NCBI GenBank assembly: GCA_964457935.1
Contig: CAYWFC010000016.1
Span: 1 to 20,236 of the forward strand
Direction: 5' to 3'
Source: STF1-107 sp964457935
GTDB taxonomy: Bacteria > Bacillota > Clostridia > Christensenellales > UBA1242
DNA length: 20,236 bases
Positions 1-6,941 of the stretch are shown piece after piece. A model generated the notes under the pieces. It searched no databases. It saw nothing but the letters and a program-made list of their open reading frames with translations, and was not told the origin of the DNA. The first letter of the stretch is position 1. Each line of letters starts with the position of its first letter. The translations under genes and the position numbers were made by a program.

Positions 1-1
1 T

Positions 2-28
2 CCGACCAACGGCACCATATATGAATAA
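2..28 (+). CDS. 3' end of an upstream plus-strand gene (partial)
   Basis: One plus-strand frame reads eight sense codons (P-T-N-G-T-I-Y-E) and then TAA at 26-28. It is followed at once by a hairpin and T-run that works as a terminator in the plus direction, so some plus-strand transcription unit ends here. The other two frames either stop at 24 or run through the terminator stem. Only the last residues are in the window, so the product cannot be judged. The frame choice is an inference from the terminator position. Confidence 0.35.
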   Translation, partial: PTNGTIYE

Positions 29-63
29 TCCGAACAGCAAAACTGCTTGTTCGGATTTTTTAT
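27..63 (+). terminator. Rho-independent terminator of the upstream gene
   Basis: The 10-nt arms AATCCGAACA (27-36) and TGTTCGGATT (48-57) pair perfectly. The stem continues with GCA/TGC around one bulged T, and a T-rich run follows on the plus strand. The orientation fits a plus-strand gene ending at about 28. Confidence 0.85.
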
Positions 64-229
64 TATTTCGACTATCAAGGTAAATTAGAGTGCACCTCAA
101 AAAAATAGGTTTTCCATCGAGCACATAAAAAGTGCAATCTCACACATACTACTAATGTATAGTCAGGCAATCACTCTCCTACACACATATGCGCCAGCCA
201 TAAAATTAGCGATTTGCCATAAAAGGGAT
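64..229. other. Intergenic region with no gene seen
   Basis: The stretch between the terminator and the promoter at 230 is AT-rich and shows no open frame with a ribosome binding site. A short GCAC/GTGC hairpin near 121-135 is too small to interpret. A minus-strand frame crosses the right half, but it lies antisense to the 292-702 gene and has no start signals. Confidence 0.5.
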
Positions 230-257
230 TTGAAATGCAAATAATATGTGCTATAAT
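230..257 (+). promoter_or_regulatory. Sigma-A promoter of the 136-aa orphan gene
   Basis: The -35 box TTGAAA (230-235) and -10 box TATAAT (252-257) are separated by 16 nt. TGC directly before the -10 makes it an extended -10 promoter. The predicted start is near 264, giving a leader of about 28 nt that contains the AGGAGG ribosome binding site at 279-284. Confidence 0.85.
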
Positions 258-291
258 GATAGTAATAAATATACTGACAGGAGGAATCAAT

Positions 292-702
292 ATGGACAGA
301 TATGACAGCATCGAAAAATATTTTTCGCTAGCGACTGCGGTGGTGATACACGCAGACGGCAAGACTACAAAATACACCAAAGAATTCAACGAATATGGAC
401 AAATACTCAGCTCACTAAACAATATCTGCCATGACTGCAGAGAAATGCCTGCATATGGCGTATCGTTAGACCGCGAAACAAAAGCCGAAATAAAGGTCGG
501 GCTATGGCTCGAACTGGCGTACGATAAGACTTTAGAGCACAACGATATGCCATTTGATACACTTTTGATCAAAGTGGAAAAAGACTACCAAGGCTTTGGC
601 ATCATCAGGGGAAATGGCGGGGTGTATGAAGGGCGTTGTTTCCATATCTACTGCCCGAAAAACACAATGGAAAATTTATACGATTTATTGCGAAAAATTT
701 AG
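292..702 (+). CDS. Hypothetical protein, 136 aa
   Basis: I do not recognise this protein. It starts M-D-R-Y-D-S-I-E-K-Y-F and ends in -D-L-L-R-K-I. It is soluble, mixed alpha/beta in character and acidic, with no signal peptide or membrane segment. Residues about 12-70 contain a KTTKYTKEF stretch and three Cys/His residues (CHDC); the C-terminal half has a GFGIIRGNGG glycine turn. ATG 292 is chosen over an in-frame upstream ATG at 235 because AGGAGG sits 7 nt before it and the predicted transcription start (about 264) lies downstream of 235. The gene is monocistronic, with a near-consensus promoter before it and a perfect 16-bp terminator after it, so it is probably well expressed. Nothing nearby on the same strand suggests a partner. 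Confidence 0.85.
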   Translation: MDRYDSIEKYFSLATAVVIHADGKTTKYTKEFNEYGQILSSLNNICHDCREMPAYGVSLDRETKAEIKVGLWLELAYDKTLEHNDMPFDTLLIKVEKDYQGFGIIRGNGGVYEGRCFHIYCPKNTMENLYDLLRKI

Positions 703-714
703 TCACATACATTG

Positions 715-753
715 CAATAAAATGACCGACTTTTATAGTCGGTCATTTTATTG
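715..753. terminator. Bidirectional terminator between convergent genes
   Basis: A perfect 16-bp inverted repeat (715-730 pairing with 738-753) surrounds a 7-nt loop. The arms start with AATAAAA and end with TTTTATT, so a U-run is present in either direction. It closes the 136-aa gene on the plus strand and most likely the nitroreductase/ABC/MarR operon arriving on the minus strand. Confidence 0.9.
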
Positions 754-835
754 TATACGAAAATCACCAGATATTTGAAGTGAACCCAGTAGTGTCACCT
801 CATAGTATGGTAGATTTTTGTTTGAAATCCAGAAA

Positions 836-1492
836 TCACTCGCGGGTGCTGAAAATATTCTTACCGCTACCGAGATCAAAGTGGCACTTAGCGATACCCA
901 AATCTATCTTTGAGTAAAATCCTACACCTGCCTTTGCGATCACCTTACCGTCGGCATAGGTAAATCTGAATTTTTGCTGATTCATAGCCGTAGGTGCCAG
1001 CAGAGACGCCTCTACTCCTCGCCTAAACCACTCTGGCGTGTCAGCTGAAGCATTGCTCACTTGCTCTACTGTCTTGGACTTGTGAGGCACGCCTGATGTC
1101 TTGCCGTACCCGAGCGCCAAAACGCAATAAATCTTCTCGCCTGCGCCCTTATCCACCTTTGCCTTGCCTTTGCCATAAGTCATCGCTACCCAGCACGTAT
1201 TCAGCCCCAATTCCTGGGCTTTTAGCGCAATCAACTCGCCCCAATACCCTATCTGGTCATCGAGCCCTTTCTTGCCCACTAGTGCGATGTAATTTTTCAC
1301 GCCGTCGAATTTACCATAATGCGCCATAAAAGTATCAAACGCTTGTGGCTCGTCATAGCATGACTGGATGTGCAGGCTAGCTTCGGCATTTGCCCTTGCT
1401 ATTAATTCATCCAACGCAGTCCTTTTGTCGTCCTCTATCTCTCTGTCAATGTACTGTCTGACAGAATGTCTACTCTTCATTATTTCCCACAT
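836..1492 (-). CDS. Nitroreductase-family flavoprotein (TM1586-like)
   Basis: The 218-aa product has the hallmarks of the FMN-dependent nitroreductase fold: an N-terminal SRHSVRQY motif (residues 7-14) of the phosphate-binding type, a central GYWGE...ALKAQELGLNTCW helix region, and a C-terminal segment WFRRGVEASLLAPTAMNQQKFRF resembling the aPSAmNrQpW motif of TM1586-type members. These enzymes reduce nitro, quinone or other electrophilic compounds with NAD(P)H; the substrate here is unknown. ATG 1492 has AGGAG at 1498-1502, inside the last codons of the upstream ABC gene, and the two coding regions are 8 bp apart, so they are co-transcribed and probably translationally coupled. An internal ATG (1480) would remove only MWEI. 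As the last gene of a MarR-controlled operon, it fits a detoxification or redox-stress role (inference). Confidence 0.85.
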   Translation of the reverse strand: MWEIMKSRHSVRQYIDREIEDDKRTALDELIARANAEASLHIQSCYDEPQAFDTFMAHYGKFDGVKNYIALVGKKGLDDQIGYWGELIALKAQELGLNTCWVAMTYGKGKAKVDKGAGEKIYCVLALGYGKTSGVPHKSKTVEQVSNASADTPEWFRRGVEASLLAPTAMNQQKFRFTYADGKVIAKAGVGFYSKIDLGIAKCHFDLGSGKNIFSTRE

Positions 1493-1500
1493 AAATACTC

Positions 1501-4167
1501 CTACTCTGTTCTCAAGGCTTCCACAGGGTCTTTCTTCGCTGCCAGACTAGCAGGGATTAGCCCAGATATGAGTGTCAAGCCTATACTGATGCCCACCATT
1601 ATGAGTGCGGTCGTGACTGGCAATGTCGCTATGGTGTATATGCCTACCAGTTTGCCCAATATCAAATTTATTATCCCGGAGAGCCCATAAGTAATGCCTA
1701 TACCTATCAAGCCCGATACTCCACCTATAATGAATGTCTCAGCGATGAATAGGCTGGATACGTCACGTTTTCTGCCACCGAGCGATCGTATCACGCCTAT
1801 CTCTTTGACACGCTCCATCACTGATACATAAGTGATGATAGCCACCATTACGGTAGACACCACTAGCGACAAGGCTGTAAATGCCACCAGTGCGTATGTC
1901 ACTATGTCTATTAGGTTATTTACGAGATTTATGACTAGAGCGAGATTGTCAGTGTACTGCACATCTGACCTCTCGTCCGCCGTCACTACCACTCCGCCGA
2001 TAGTCAAATCTTCGTCGGCATTCCATTTCCTCAGATAATCAGTCACATCGTCTTTATATTTGAAATTAGTCGGATATATCGCCAGTTCGTTAGGCAATGC
2101 ACACCCACCCAGTTCACGCAAAGTCAAAGTATAATACACTGGCATACTAGTGCCCGTAGCCGACCCAATGAGAGTGTTTAGCTGTGGTATAGTCCCCACA
2201 AATCCGACATTGTCATCGTACGTCGCACCCTCGAATACGTAAGAGTAATTGTACGTGATGCCGATATTGGTGCCGTTATAAGCCGAACTATTGTAGCCGT
2301 CTTGCCCACTGGCCACTAGATAATTCACTATATCAGATGCCAGACTGTCTGCGATGACCTCTCGTGTCAGAGCAGAAGTATAATATATCCCACTGTCTAG
2401 ACAGCCGTATGATACGTCTTTCTTTGGGCGCAAAATGGCTGTCACAGTCAATTCTTTGCCAGTCGTCCATGCGTCATCTTCGTAGGCGTTGTAAGTGAAC
2501 GGATTGACACTAGCTGTAGGTGACTCTGCTGGTGTGGTGTTGTATATAGTATTGTTTGGATACCAAGTAAATGTCTTGCCTAGCAATTCTTCATAACTAA
2601 ATTTGTCTTTCCAGAGTGCATCACTGTATTTGCTATTTTCAGTATATTTGTATACTATATTGAAGAATTCTTCCTGCGAAAAGTACCCCAACTGCGCCAG
2701 CAATAAGTCTGATATAGCCGTCTCGTCGCTCACTACTAGCATCACCTCATTGGCATTGGTAGCCACTCTGCTAGTAGCAGGGTCAGAGATGATGTCGTAC
2801 TGCGACAATATGAAGTCAGTATCATCTGGTGCCTGCACGAAATTCTCTGTAAACGACGAAATATATTTCGCAAATTCGCTATATTCAGTCCTATTTAGCA
2901 TAGCGGTGTATATCTGTATAGCAGTGGACAATGACATTTTGATATCGCCTGTCCCCTCGAAATCGTAATCGGTATACACATTGTTAGCCATATTTATGCC
3001 ATAATAGGACACTATAGTCGCGTAATATTCGCTAGGCATACTATACACAAAGTCCACGTACTGCTGAGTGATGTCGTTGTCAATCTTGAATGACGACATA
3101 TCCCCACTGCGCGCTATCAAAAACTCTACCATAGAGTCTACATTGATATATCCGTCTTGGACAGATGCTTTGAGAGCGTCTTTGGTCATAGCAGTACCGC
3201 TAGCAGACATCAGTGCGCTAAAATCCATAGCCTCTTCGCTCACAGTGATAGGATTGCCTGACAGCATATCGTTTTGCATATTATTGATATACCCCTGCAC
3301 CCCTGTGGACACTGCCAGTACAGTCGCTACACCTATGATGCCTATAGAGCCTGCCAAACACACCATAAACGTGCGTTTGAACTTGGAATACAAATTCTTC
3401 GCAGATAGTTTAAATGCTGACCAAAACGACAATTTTGACTTTCTGGACGTGTTTTTCTTCTTTGGTGGCAATGGCGCTTCTACTTTTGGGTCATAAGGGT
3501 CAGAGTCTGACACTACAGAGCCGTCTAGCAGTTTGATTATCCTAGTCGAATACTGGTCAGCCAATTCTGGATTGTGTGTCACCATTATGACTAGGCATTG
3601 TTTCGCGATGTCTTTGATGAGGTCCATGATCTGCACACTGGTCTCGCTATCTAGAGCACCTGTAGGCTCATCTGCCAGCAAAATCTCAGGGTCATTGACC
3701 AACGCTCTAGCGATAGCCACTCTCTGACACTGCCCACCAGATAATTGATTTGGCTTTTTGTTATATTGTCCCTTTAGCCCCACCTTGTCGAGCGCGTCTT
3801 TTGCCTTTTGGGTGCGCGTTTTTTTGTCCACGCCAGAGATGTTGAGCGCCAGTTCGACGTTCTCTAGTATAGTCTGGTGCGGTATGAGATTGTAGCTTTG
3901 GAATATAAACCCTACTCGGTGATTTCTGTATGTATCCCAGTCTCTGTCTGTGTAACATTTGGTGCTGACATTGTCTATCATCAAGTCACCTGATGTGTAA
4001 TGGTCTAGACCACCTATGATATTTAGTAGCGTAGTCTTGCCACAGCCTGACGGTCCTAGTATAGACACGAATTCACTCTGCCTAAACGCCAAATTCACAC
4101 CTTTTAGCGCGTGTACCTTGGCGTCGCCTGCTATATAATCTTTCTTAATATCTCTTAATTCTAACAT
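1501..4167 (-). CDS. ABC transporter, fused ATPase and FtsX-type permease
   Basis: This is an 888-aa single-chain half-transporter of the LolD/MacB-like class. The N-terminal ATPase has Walker A GPSGCGKT (38-45), Q-loop Q90, signature LSGGQ (142-146), Walker B ILLADEP (162-168) and H-loop H198. A Lys/Pro linker (about 225-245) leads to a first membrane helix (about 267-288), a large outside domain (about 290-750), and three C-terminal helices (about 755-780, 805-835, 850-871). The FtsX-domain signatures MERVKEIGVIRSLGG (784-798) and KKDPVEALRTE at the C-terminus are present. Family members export or extract peptides, lipids or drugs at the membrane by a mechanotransmission mechanism; two copies would make a full transporter. 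The roughly 460-residue outside domain is long for MacB relatives. AGGAGAG lies just before ATG 4167, 14 bp after the MarR gene. The substrate is not deducible. Confidence 0.93.
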   Translation of the reverse strand: MLELRDIKKDYIAGDAKVHALKGVNLAFRQSEFVSILGPSGCGKTTLLNIIGGLDHYTSGDLMIDNVSTKCYTDRDWDTYRNHRVGFIFQSYNLIPHQTILENVELALNISGVDKKTRTQKAKDALDKVGLKGQYNKKPNQLSGGQCQRVAIARALVNDPEILLADEPTGALDSETSVQIMDLIKDIAKQCLVIMVTHNPELADQYSTRIIKLLDGSVVSDSDPYDPKVEAPLPPKKKNTSRKSKLSFWSAFKLSAKNLYSKFKRTFMVCLAGSIGIIGVATVLAVSTGVQGYINNMQNDMLSGNPITVSEEAMDFSALMSASGTAMTKDALKASVQDGYINVDSMVEFLIARSGDMSSFKIDNDITQQYVDFVYSMPSEYYATIVSYYGINMANNVYTDYDFEGTGDIKMSLSTAIQIYTAMLNRTEYSEFAKYISSFTENFVQAPDDTDFILSQYDIISDPATSRVATNANEVMLVVSDETAISDLLLAQLGYFSQEEFFNIVYKYTENSKYSDALWKDKFSYEELLGKTFTWYPNNTIYNTTPAESPTASVNPFTYNAYEDDAWTTGKELTVTAILRPKKDVSYGCLDSGIYYTSALTREVIADSLASDIVNYLVASGQDGYNSSAYNGTNIGITYNYSYVFEGATYDDNVGFVGTIPQLNTLIGSATGTSMPVYYTLTLRELGGCALPNELAIYPTNFKYKDDVTDYLRKWNADEDLTIGGVVVTADERSDVQYTDNLALVINLVNNLIDIVTYALVAFTALSLVVSTVMVAIITYVSVMERVKEIGVIRSLGGRKRDVSSLFIAETFIIGGVSGLIGIGITYGLSGIINLILGKLVGIYTIATLPVTTALIMVGISIGLTLISGLIPASLAAKKDPVEALRTE

Positions 4168-4181
4168 ATCTCTCTCCTATA

Positions 4182-4583
4182 TTACATTGCTAATTTGCGC
4201 AATATGTGAAATAATTGCTCTTTCTCGTCGTCGTTCAATTTTCCCATCATGCCGTCAATGGCAGAAAATAACTTTAATTTTCGCTCGTGCAGAGCCGTTG
4301 CCCCTTCAGCCGTCAAACTGACTATAGTCTTTCTCGCGTCGTCTTTGGACTTGGATTTGGTGATGAAGCCCTTTTTCTCCAAAGTATTTAGCACTACTGC
4401 CGTTCTGGCGGTAGTCGCGCCGAAATTCTCTGCTATGTCGCCAGCAGTGAGCTCTGTCTGCGCTGAGAAAAGTATCCTCAGTACAAAAAACATCCCACAA
4501 AAGCCGTCCTGCAAAAACTCTATAGCCTTCTTGAATTTGTGGTCACAAAATACAGAATAAAACTCTTGCGCTGTCAATGTCAT
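4182..4583 (-). CDS. MarR-family transcriptional regulator
   Basis: The 133-aa product has MarR architecture: dimerisation helices at both ends and a winged helix in the middle. The recognition-helix region reads TARTAVVLNTLEKKGFI, and the wing DDARKTIVSLTAEG carries the conserved Asp-Arg pattern of the family. I place the start at ATG 4583 because GGAG (4593-4596) sits 9 nt upstream. The in-frame ATG 4598, which would add five residues (MEKIF), has no ribosome binding site and its codon overlaps that GGAG. MarR proteins usually repress their own operon and release DNA on binding small phenolic or drug-like ligands. Here a perfect dyad lies at the promoter start site, and the gene heads an operon with an ABC exporter and a nitroreductase. 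Confidence 0.9.
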   Translation of the reverse strand: MTLTAQEFYSVFCDHKFKKAIEFLQDGFCGMFFVLRILFSAQTELTAGDIAENFGATTARTAVVLNTLEKKGFITKSKSKDDARKTIVSLTAEGATALHERKLKLFSAIDGMMGKLNDDEKEQLFHILRKLAM

Positions 4584-4602
4584 AAATATTTTCTCCATTT
4601 AT

Positions 4603-4615
4603 CTAACACTGTTAG
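4603..4615. promoter_or_regulatory. Candidate MarR operator (perfect 6+1+6 palindrome)
   Basis: CTAACA and TGTTAG flank a single C, forming a 13-bp palindrome. It lies immediately downstream of the -10 box, over the predicted start point (about 4611), where a bound dimer would block RNA polymerase. Use by the adjacent MarR protein is inferred from position and symmetry. Confidence 0.65.
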
Positions 4616-4617
4616 GC

Positions 4618-4646
4618 ATTTTACACCATTAGTGATATTATGTCAA
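4618..4646 (-). promoter_or_regulatory. Sigma-A promoter of the MarR-ABC-nitroreductase operon
   Basis: On the minus strand, the -35 TTGACA (4646-4641) and -10 TAAAAT (4623-4618) have an exact 17-nt spacer. The predicted start is near 4611, leaving a leader of about 28 nt before ATG 4583. Confidence 0.88.
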
Positions 4647-4726
4647 TAGTTTTTGCATAAAATTTTCAAATAAATACCAAATATTTTTATGACGCCTTAA
4701 TATTATATGCTCATAGTGTGTATAAG

Positions 4727-4760
4727 TACAAAAAACACTGAGAATGCATTCACAGTGTTT
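4727..4760 (-). terminator. Terminator of the 383-aa gene
   Basis: The 8-bp arms AAACACTG (4733-4740) and CAGTGTTT (4753-4760) enclose a second perfect palindrome (4742-4751), so one long hairpin forms. On the minus strand it is followed by a T-run. It lies 7 bp after the stop codon of the gene at 4768. Confidence 0.85.
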
Positions 4761-4767
4761 CTTAGGA

Positions 4768-5919
4768 TTATATCTTAGTAGTATTTTCTAATGCTGACAA
4801 ATCTGCTTTCTTCACATAGCGTTCGTCGCGCGCTTGTGGCTTCAGCATATTGTCATAACTAGCTGTATCTATGAGTATCAGGTCGAGCCCGTAACGATTA
4901 CTAAGGTCCATCTCTTGCTCAGTGACGTAGTCATAGCAGACTATGGCGTTAGGCTTGGTCTGACCGTCCACCATTATCTCTGAGTAAGCGCTGATGCCTG
5001 TGCCTTGGCGCGTGTCGGCTTTGAAATCATCTAGAGCGACATACTTTGGCACAGAGAATGAACTCAGCATGCCGTCATCAGAGAATGTCGTGCTGGCGTC
5101 ATGGCTAAATGCTACCTTGAAGTCATCATTTGACATCTCATTGTAAAAAGCGAATTTGATGTTATTGGGCTGATAGCAACGGATATTCTTGTCATCGACT
5201 AGCGATGTGGACATCATATGGTGCTGGTAGTCGTTGTTCAAAAATTCTTCCGGAGTGGCAGACGAGTGTATGAGCAAGTTAAAGTCTTGACCGTTTAGTC
5301 GCTTTAGCCTGCTGTCTGTAGACGTGATTTGCGATACTGTCTGCTGTATTCCATTATTTAGACCGTTGAGGAAACAATCTTTTAGCCCTTTCTCGATATT
5401 ATCACAGAAATTAGCCATATCATAAGTGGCATTTTGGATTTTCTCAGCGTATATCTTCATTTGCTCTGGGGTGTGGTGTTCAGCAGTCAGCATTTCCCTG
5501 ATAGCGGGCAATTCTGCCAGTAAATTGGGCTTGATTTGAGACTTTTGACCACTTTTGGCTATACTATCGTGGTAATTATCTATCATTTTCAAGATACTGG
5601 ATACGTGGCTGGCGTCATAATGGAAAAATCTCTGACAAAAGTCATTGCTATCCCCAGTGACAGCGTATCGGTCGTATATTTTGTCCAATTCTTTCTCTAC
5701 GTACATAGCCAAACGCTCATTGATAGACTTTAGGCACTTGGTCAAGGCATAGCAAATATTGCAGTCACCGATGTCGCCTAGAGTATAGCGAGTGCGATAG
5801 TTATTCACTCTATTCGTCATCTCGTATATTACTTCGGGCGTGGTCAGTTCCCCTCTAAAATACATATCTCTCACTTCGTCGTGCATTTGCTGTGCTATAT
5901 TGCTGTACATCTGATACAT
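4768..5919 (-). CDS. Uncharacterised two-part protein, possible ADP-ribosyltransferase-like C-terminus
   Basis: I cannot assign this 383-aa protein to a named family. Residues 1-205 are mostly helical, rich in Met, Asn and charged residues, with a Cys pair (CNIC, 53-56). Residues about 212-356 look like an alpha/beta domain: FNLLIHSS (213-220), MSTSLVDD (236-243), SHDAST, YVALDDF, AYSEIMV (311-317), KPNAIVCYD (322-330) and LDLILIDTASYD (345-356). The order His, then Ser-Thr-Ser, then a Tyr/Ser-Glu strand recalls the spacing of ADP-ribosyltransferase folds, but this is pattern recognition only. From memory, similar C-terminal blocks (YNE..., PDYIVCYD) recur in uncharacterised Bacillota proteins. 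There is no signal peptide or membrane helix. The start is set at ATG 5919 because GAGGGAAG precedes it and the promoter predicts a start near 5931; an upstream in-frame start would lie outside the transcript. The gene is monocistronic. Confidence 0.8.
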   Translation of the reverse strand: MYQMYSNIAQQMHDEVRDMYFRGELTTPEVIYEMTNRVNNYRTRYTLGDIGDCNICYALTKCLKSINERLAMYVEKELDKIYDRYAVTGDSNDFCQRFFHYDASHVSSILKMIDNYHDSIAKSGQKSQIKPNLLAELPAIREMLTAEHHTPEQMKIYAEKIQNATYDMANFCDNIEKGLKDCFLNGLNNGIQQTVSQITSTDSRLKRLNGQDFNLLIHSSATPEEFLNNDYQHHMMSTSLVDDKNIRCYQPNNIKFAFYNEMSNDDFKVAFSHDASTTFSDDGMLSSFSVPKYVALDDFKADTRQGTGISAYSEIMVDGQTKPNAIVCYDYVTEQEMDLSNRYGLDLILIDTASYDNMLKPQARDERYVKKADLSALENTTKI

Positions 5920-5937
5920 ACTTCCCTCACTGATATT

Positions 5938-5966
5938 AGTATACCACACAAAAATGAATTTAGCAA
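5938..5966 (-). promoter_or_regulatory. Promoter of the 383-aa gene
   Basis: On the minus strand, -35 TTGCTA (5966-5961), a 17-nt spacer and -10 TATACT (5943-5938). TGG directly before the -10 gives an extended element. The predicted start is near 5931, only about 12 nt before the ATG. Confidence 0.75.
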
Positions 5967-6033
5967 TACTTTCTGCCAAAAACACTGACAGTACACGCTA
6001 AATTGTCACCAAAAAATGGGCATACATGGTATA

Positions 6034-6798
6034 TCAGTCCACCACTACTACGAAAGTCACATCTATACTGTCGCCCGGAGCCAAGTCTGCCAAGGCAATG
6101 CCTGCGCTAGGGTCTGCATCTGTGCGCTCCACGTCATCCACTCTGACGCTATTGGGGACGAATGTAGTACCTGCAGGTATAGGATTGGTCAGTACTAGGT
6201 CAGTATTGCGGATATTGCCTTGATTGGATATGATATTTTGGATAGTGAGACCCTGTTTGGACATAGTGACCGCTGGCAACGTGCTGTGCTGGACGAGGAT
6301 GTTTTGCTCCAATAAACTAAGGCGGACGCTATTAGAATTCTCTGTATACTTGGCGCCGTCTGCGGTGTAAGTCACATTGGACACAGCCATAGCGGTAGAT
6401 GTAGTGAAATGCTCCTCCATGACCATAGTGTAGCGAATAGTCACGCTATTCCCCACTGCGATAGAGTCAGATAGAGTCACTCCCATAGTGATGTCTTCGT
6501 ACGGATAAGGCTCGCCGTCTATGGTGAGCGAGCCGTAGTCAAAGAATGCGCCTATGCCTATGGTGTCCAAAATCTTCACATCGGATATCTCTACACTGCT
6601 GTTATTGTACAGCACGAGAGTTTGTTCTATCTCTTGAGACGGCATGGCGTAGGTGGCGGACAGAGACTTGGATTTCAGAAAGACAGTCGATATATTCTCC
6701 ACAGATGCCACATTGCTGACGAAGTCGCCAGTGCGGGTAGTGCCGTCTGGCATATCGTAGCTAGCAGTGACTGTGCATTGGTTGTCAAAATTAGCCAT
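6034..6798 (-). CDS. DUF11 / conserved-repeat-domain protein without signal peptide
   Basis: The 254-aa product is Thr/Val/Asn/Asp-rich and all-beta in character. It contains two immunoglobulin-like repeats of the DUF11/B_ant_repeat type, roughly residues 50-155 and 165-254. Diagnostic parts are the strand-turn QEIEQTLVLYNNSS...SDVKILDTI and the closing unit NRN-type LVLTNPIPAGTTFVPNSVRVDD...IALADLAPGDSIDVTFVV. The N-terminus MANFDNQCTVTAS is not a signal peptide and there is no LPXTG or membrane anchor. Short signal-less DUF11 proteins of this layout are common in Clostridia (from memory) but have no settled function. AAAGGAA lies 5 nt before ATG 6798; longer in-frame upstream extension only reads through the terminator repeats and is rejected. 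A second family member sits at 19891-20236. No strong promoter is visible; a weak TTGTAA/CATAAT pair lies just upstream. Confidence 0.88.
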   Translation of the reverse strand: MANFDNQCTVTASYDMPDGTTRTGDFVSNVASVENISTVFLKSKSLSATYAMPSQEIEQTLVLYNNSSVEISDVKILDTIGIGAFFDYGSLTIDGEPYPYEDITMGVTLSDSIAVGNSVTIRYTMVMEEHFTTSTAMAVSNVTYTADGAKYTENSNSVRLSLLEQNILVQHSTLPAVTMSKQGLTIQNIISNQGNIRNTDLVLTNPIPAGTTFVPNSVRVDDVERTDADPSAGIALADLAPGDSIDVTFVVVVD

Positions 6799-6854
6799 AT
6801 TAGTTCCTTTATTTTGTCTAATACATATTATGACGAAATCCCAAATGTGTTTAC

Positions 6855-6884
6855 AAAAAACTCGGACTGTATGGCAATCCGAGT
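6855..6884 (-). terminator. Second (duplicated) nrdG terminator
   Basis: The same hairpin and T-run as in the gene-proximal copy, 51 bp further downstream. It probably catches read-through before the DUF11 gene. Confidence 0.85.
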
Positions 6885-6905
6885 GTGAAATCATTGTGTG
6901 TTTGC

Positions 6906-6935
6906 AAAAAACTCGGACTGTATGGCAATCCGAGT
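6906..6935 (-). terminator. nrdG: First (gene-proximal) nrdG terminator
   Basis: On the minus strand ACTCGGA and TCCGAGT pair around an 11-nt loop and are followed by TTTTTTG. The stem begins seven bases after the nrdG stop codon. Confidence 0.88.
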
Positions 6936-6941
6936 ATAAAA

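Noticed and set aside
120..136. Small hairpin GCAC...GTGC before the first gene
   Set aside because: A 4-bp stem with no T-run or conserved context is not significant.
4584..4598. Longer MarR start at ATG 4598
   Set aside because: No ribosome binding site precedes it, and the GGAG used by ATG 4583 lies inside this would-be coding stretch.
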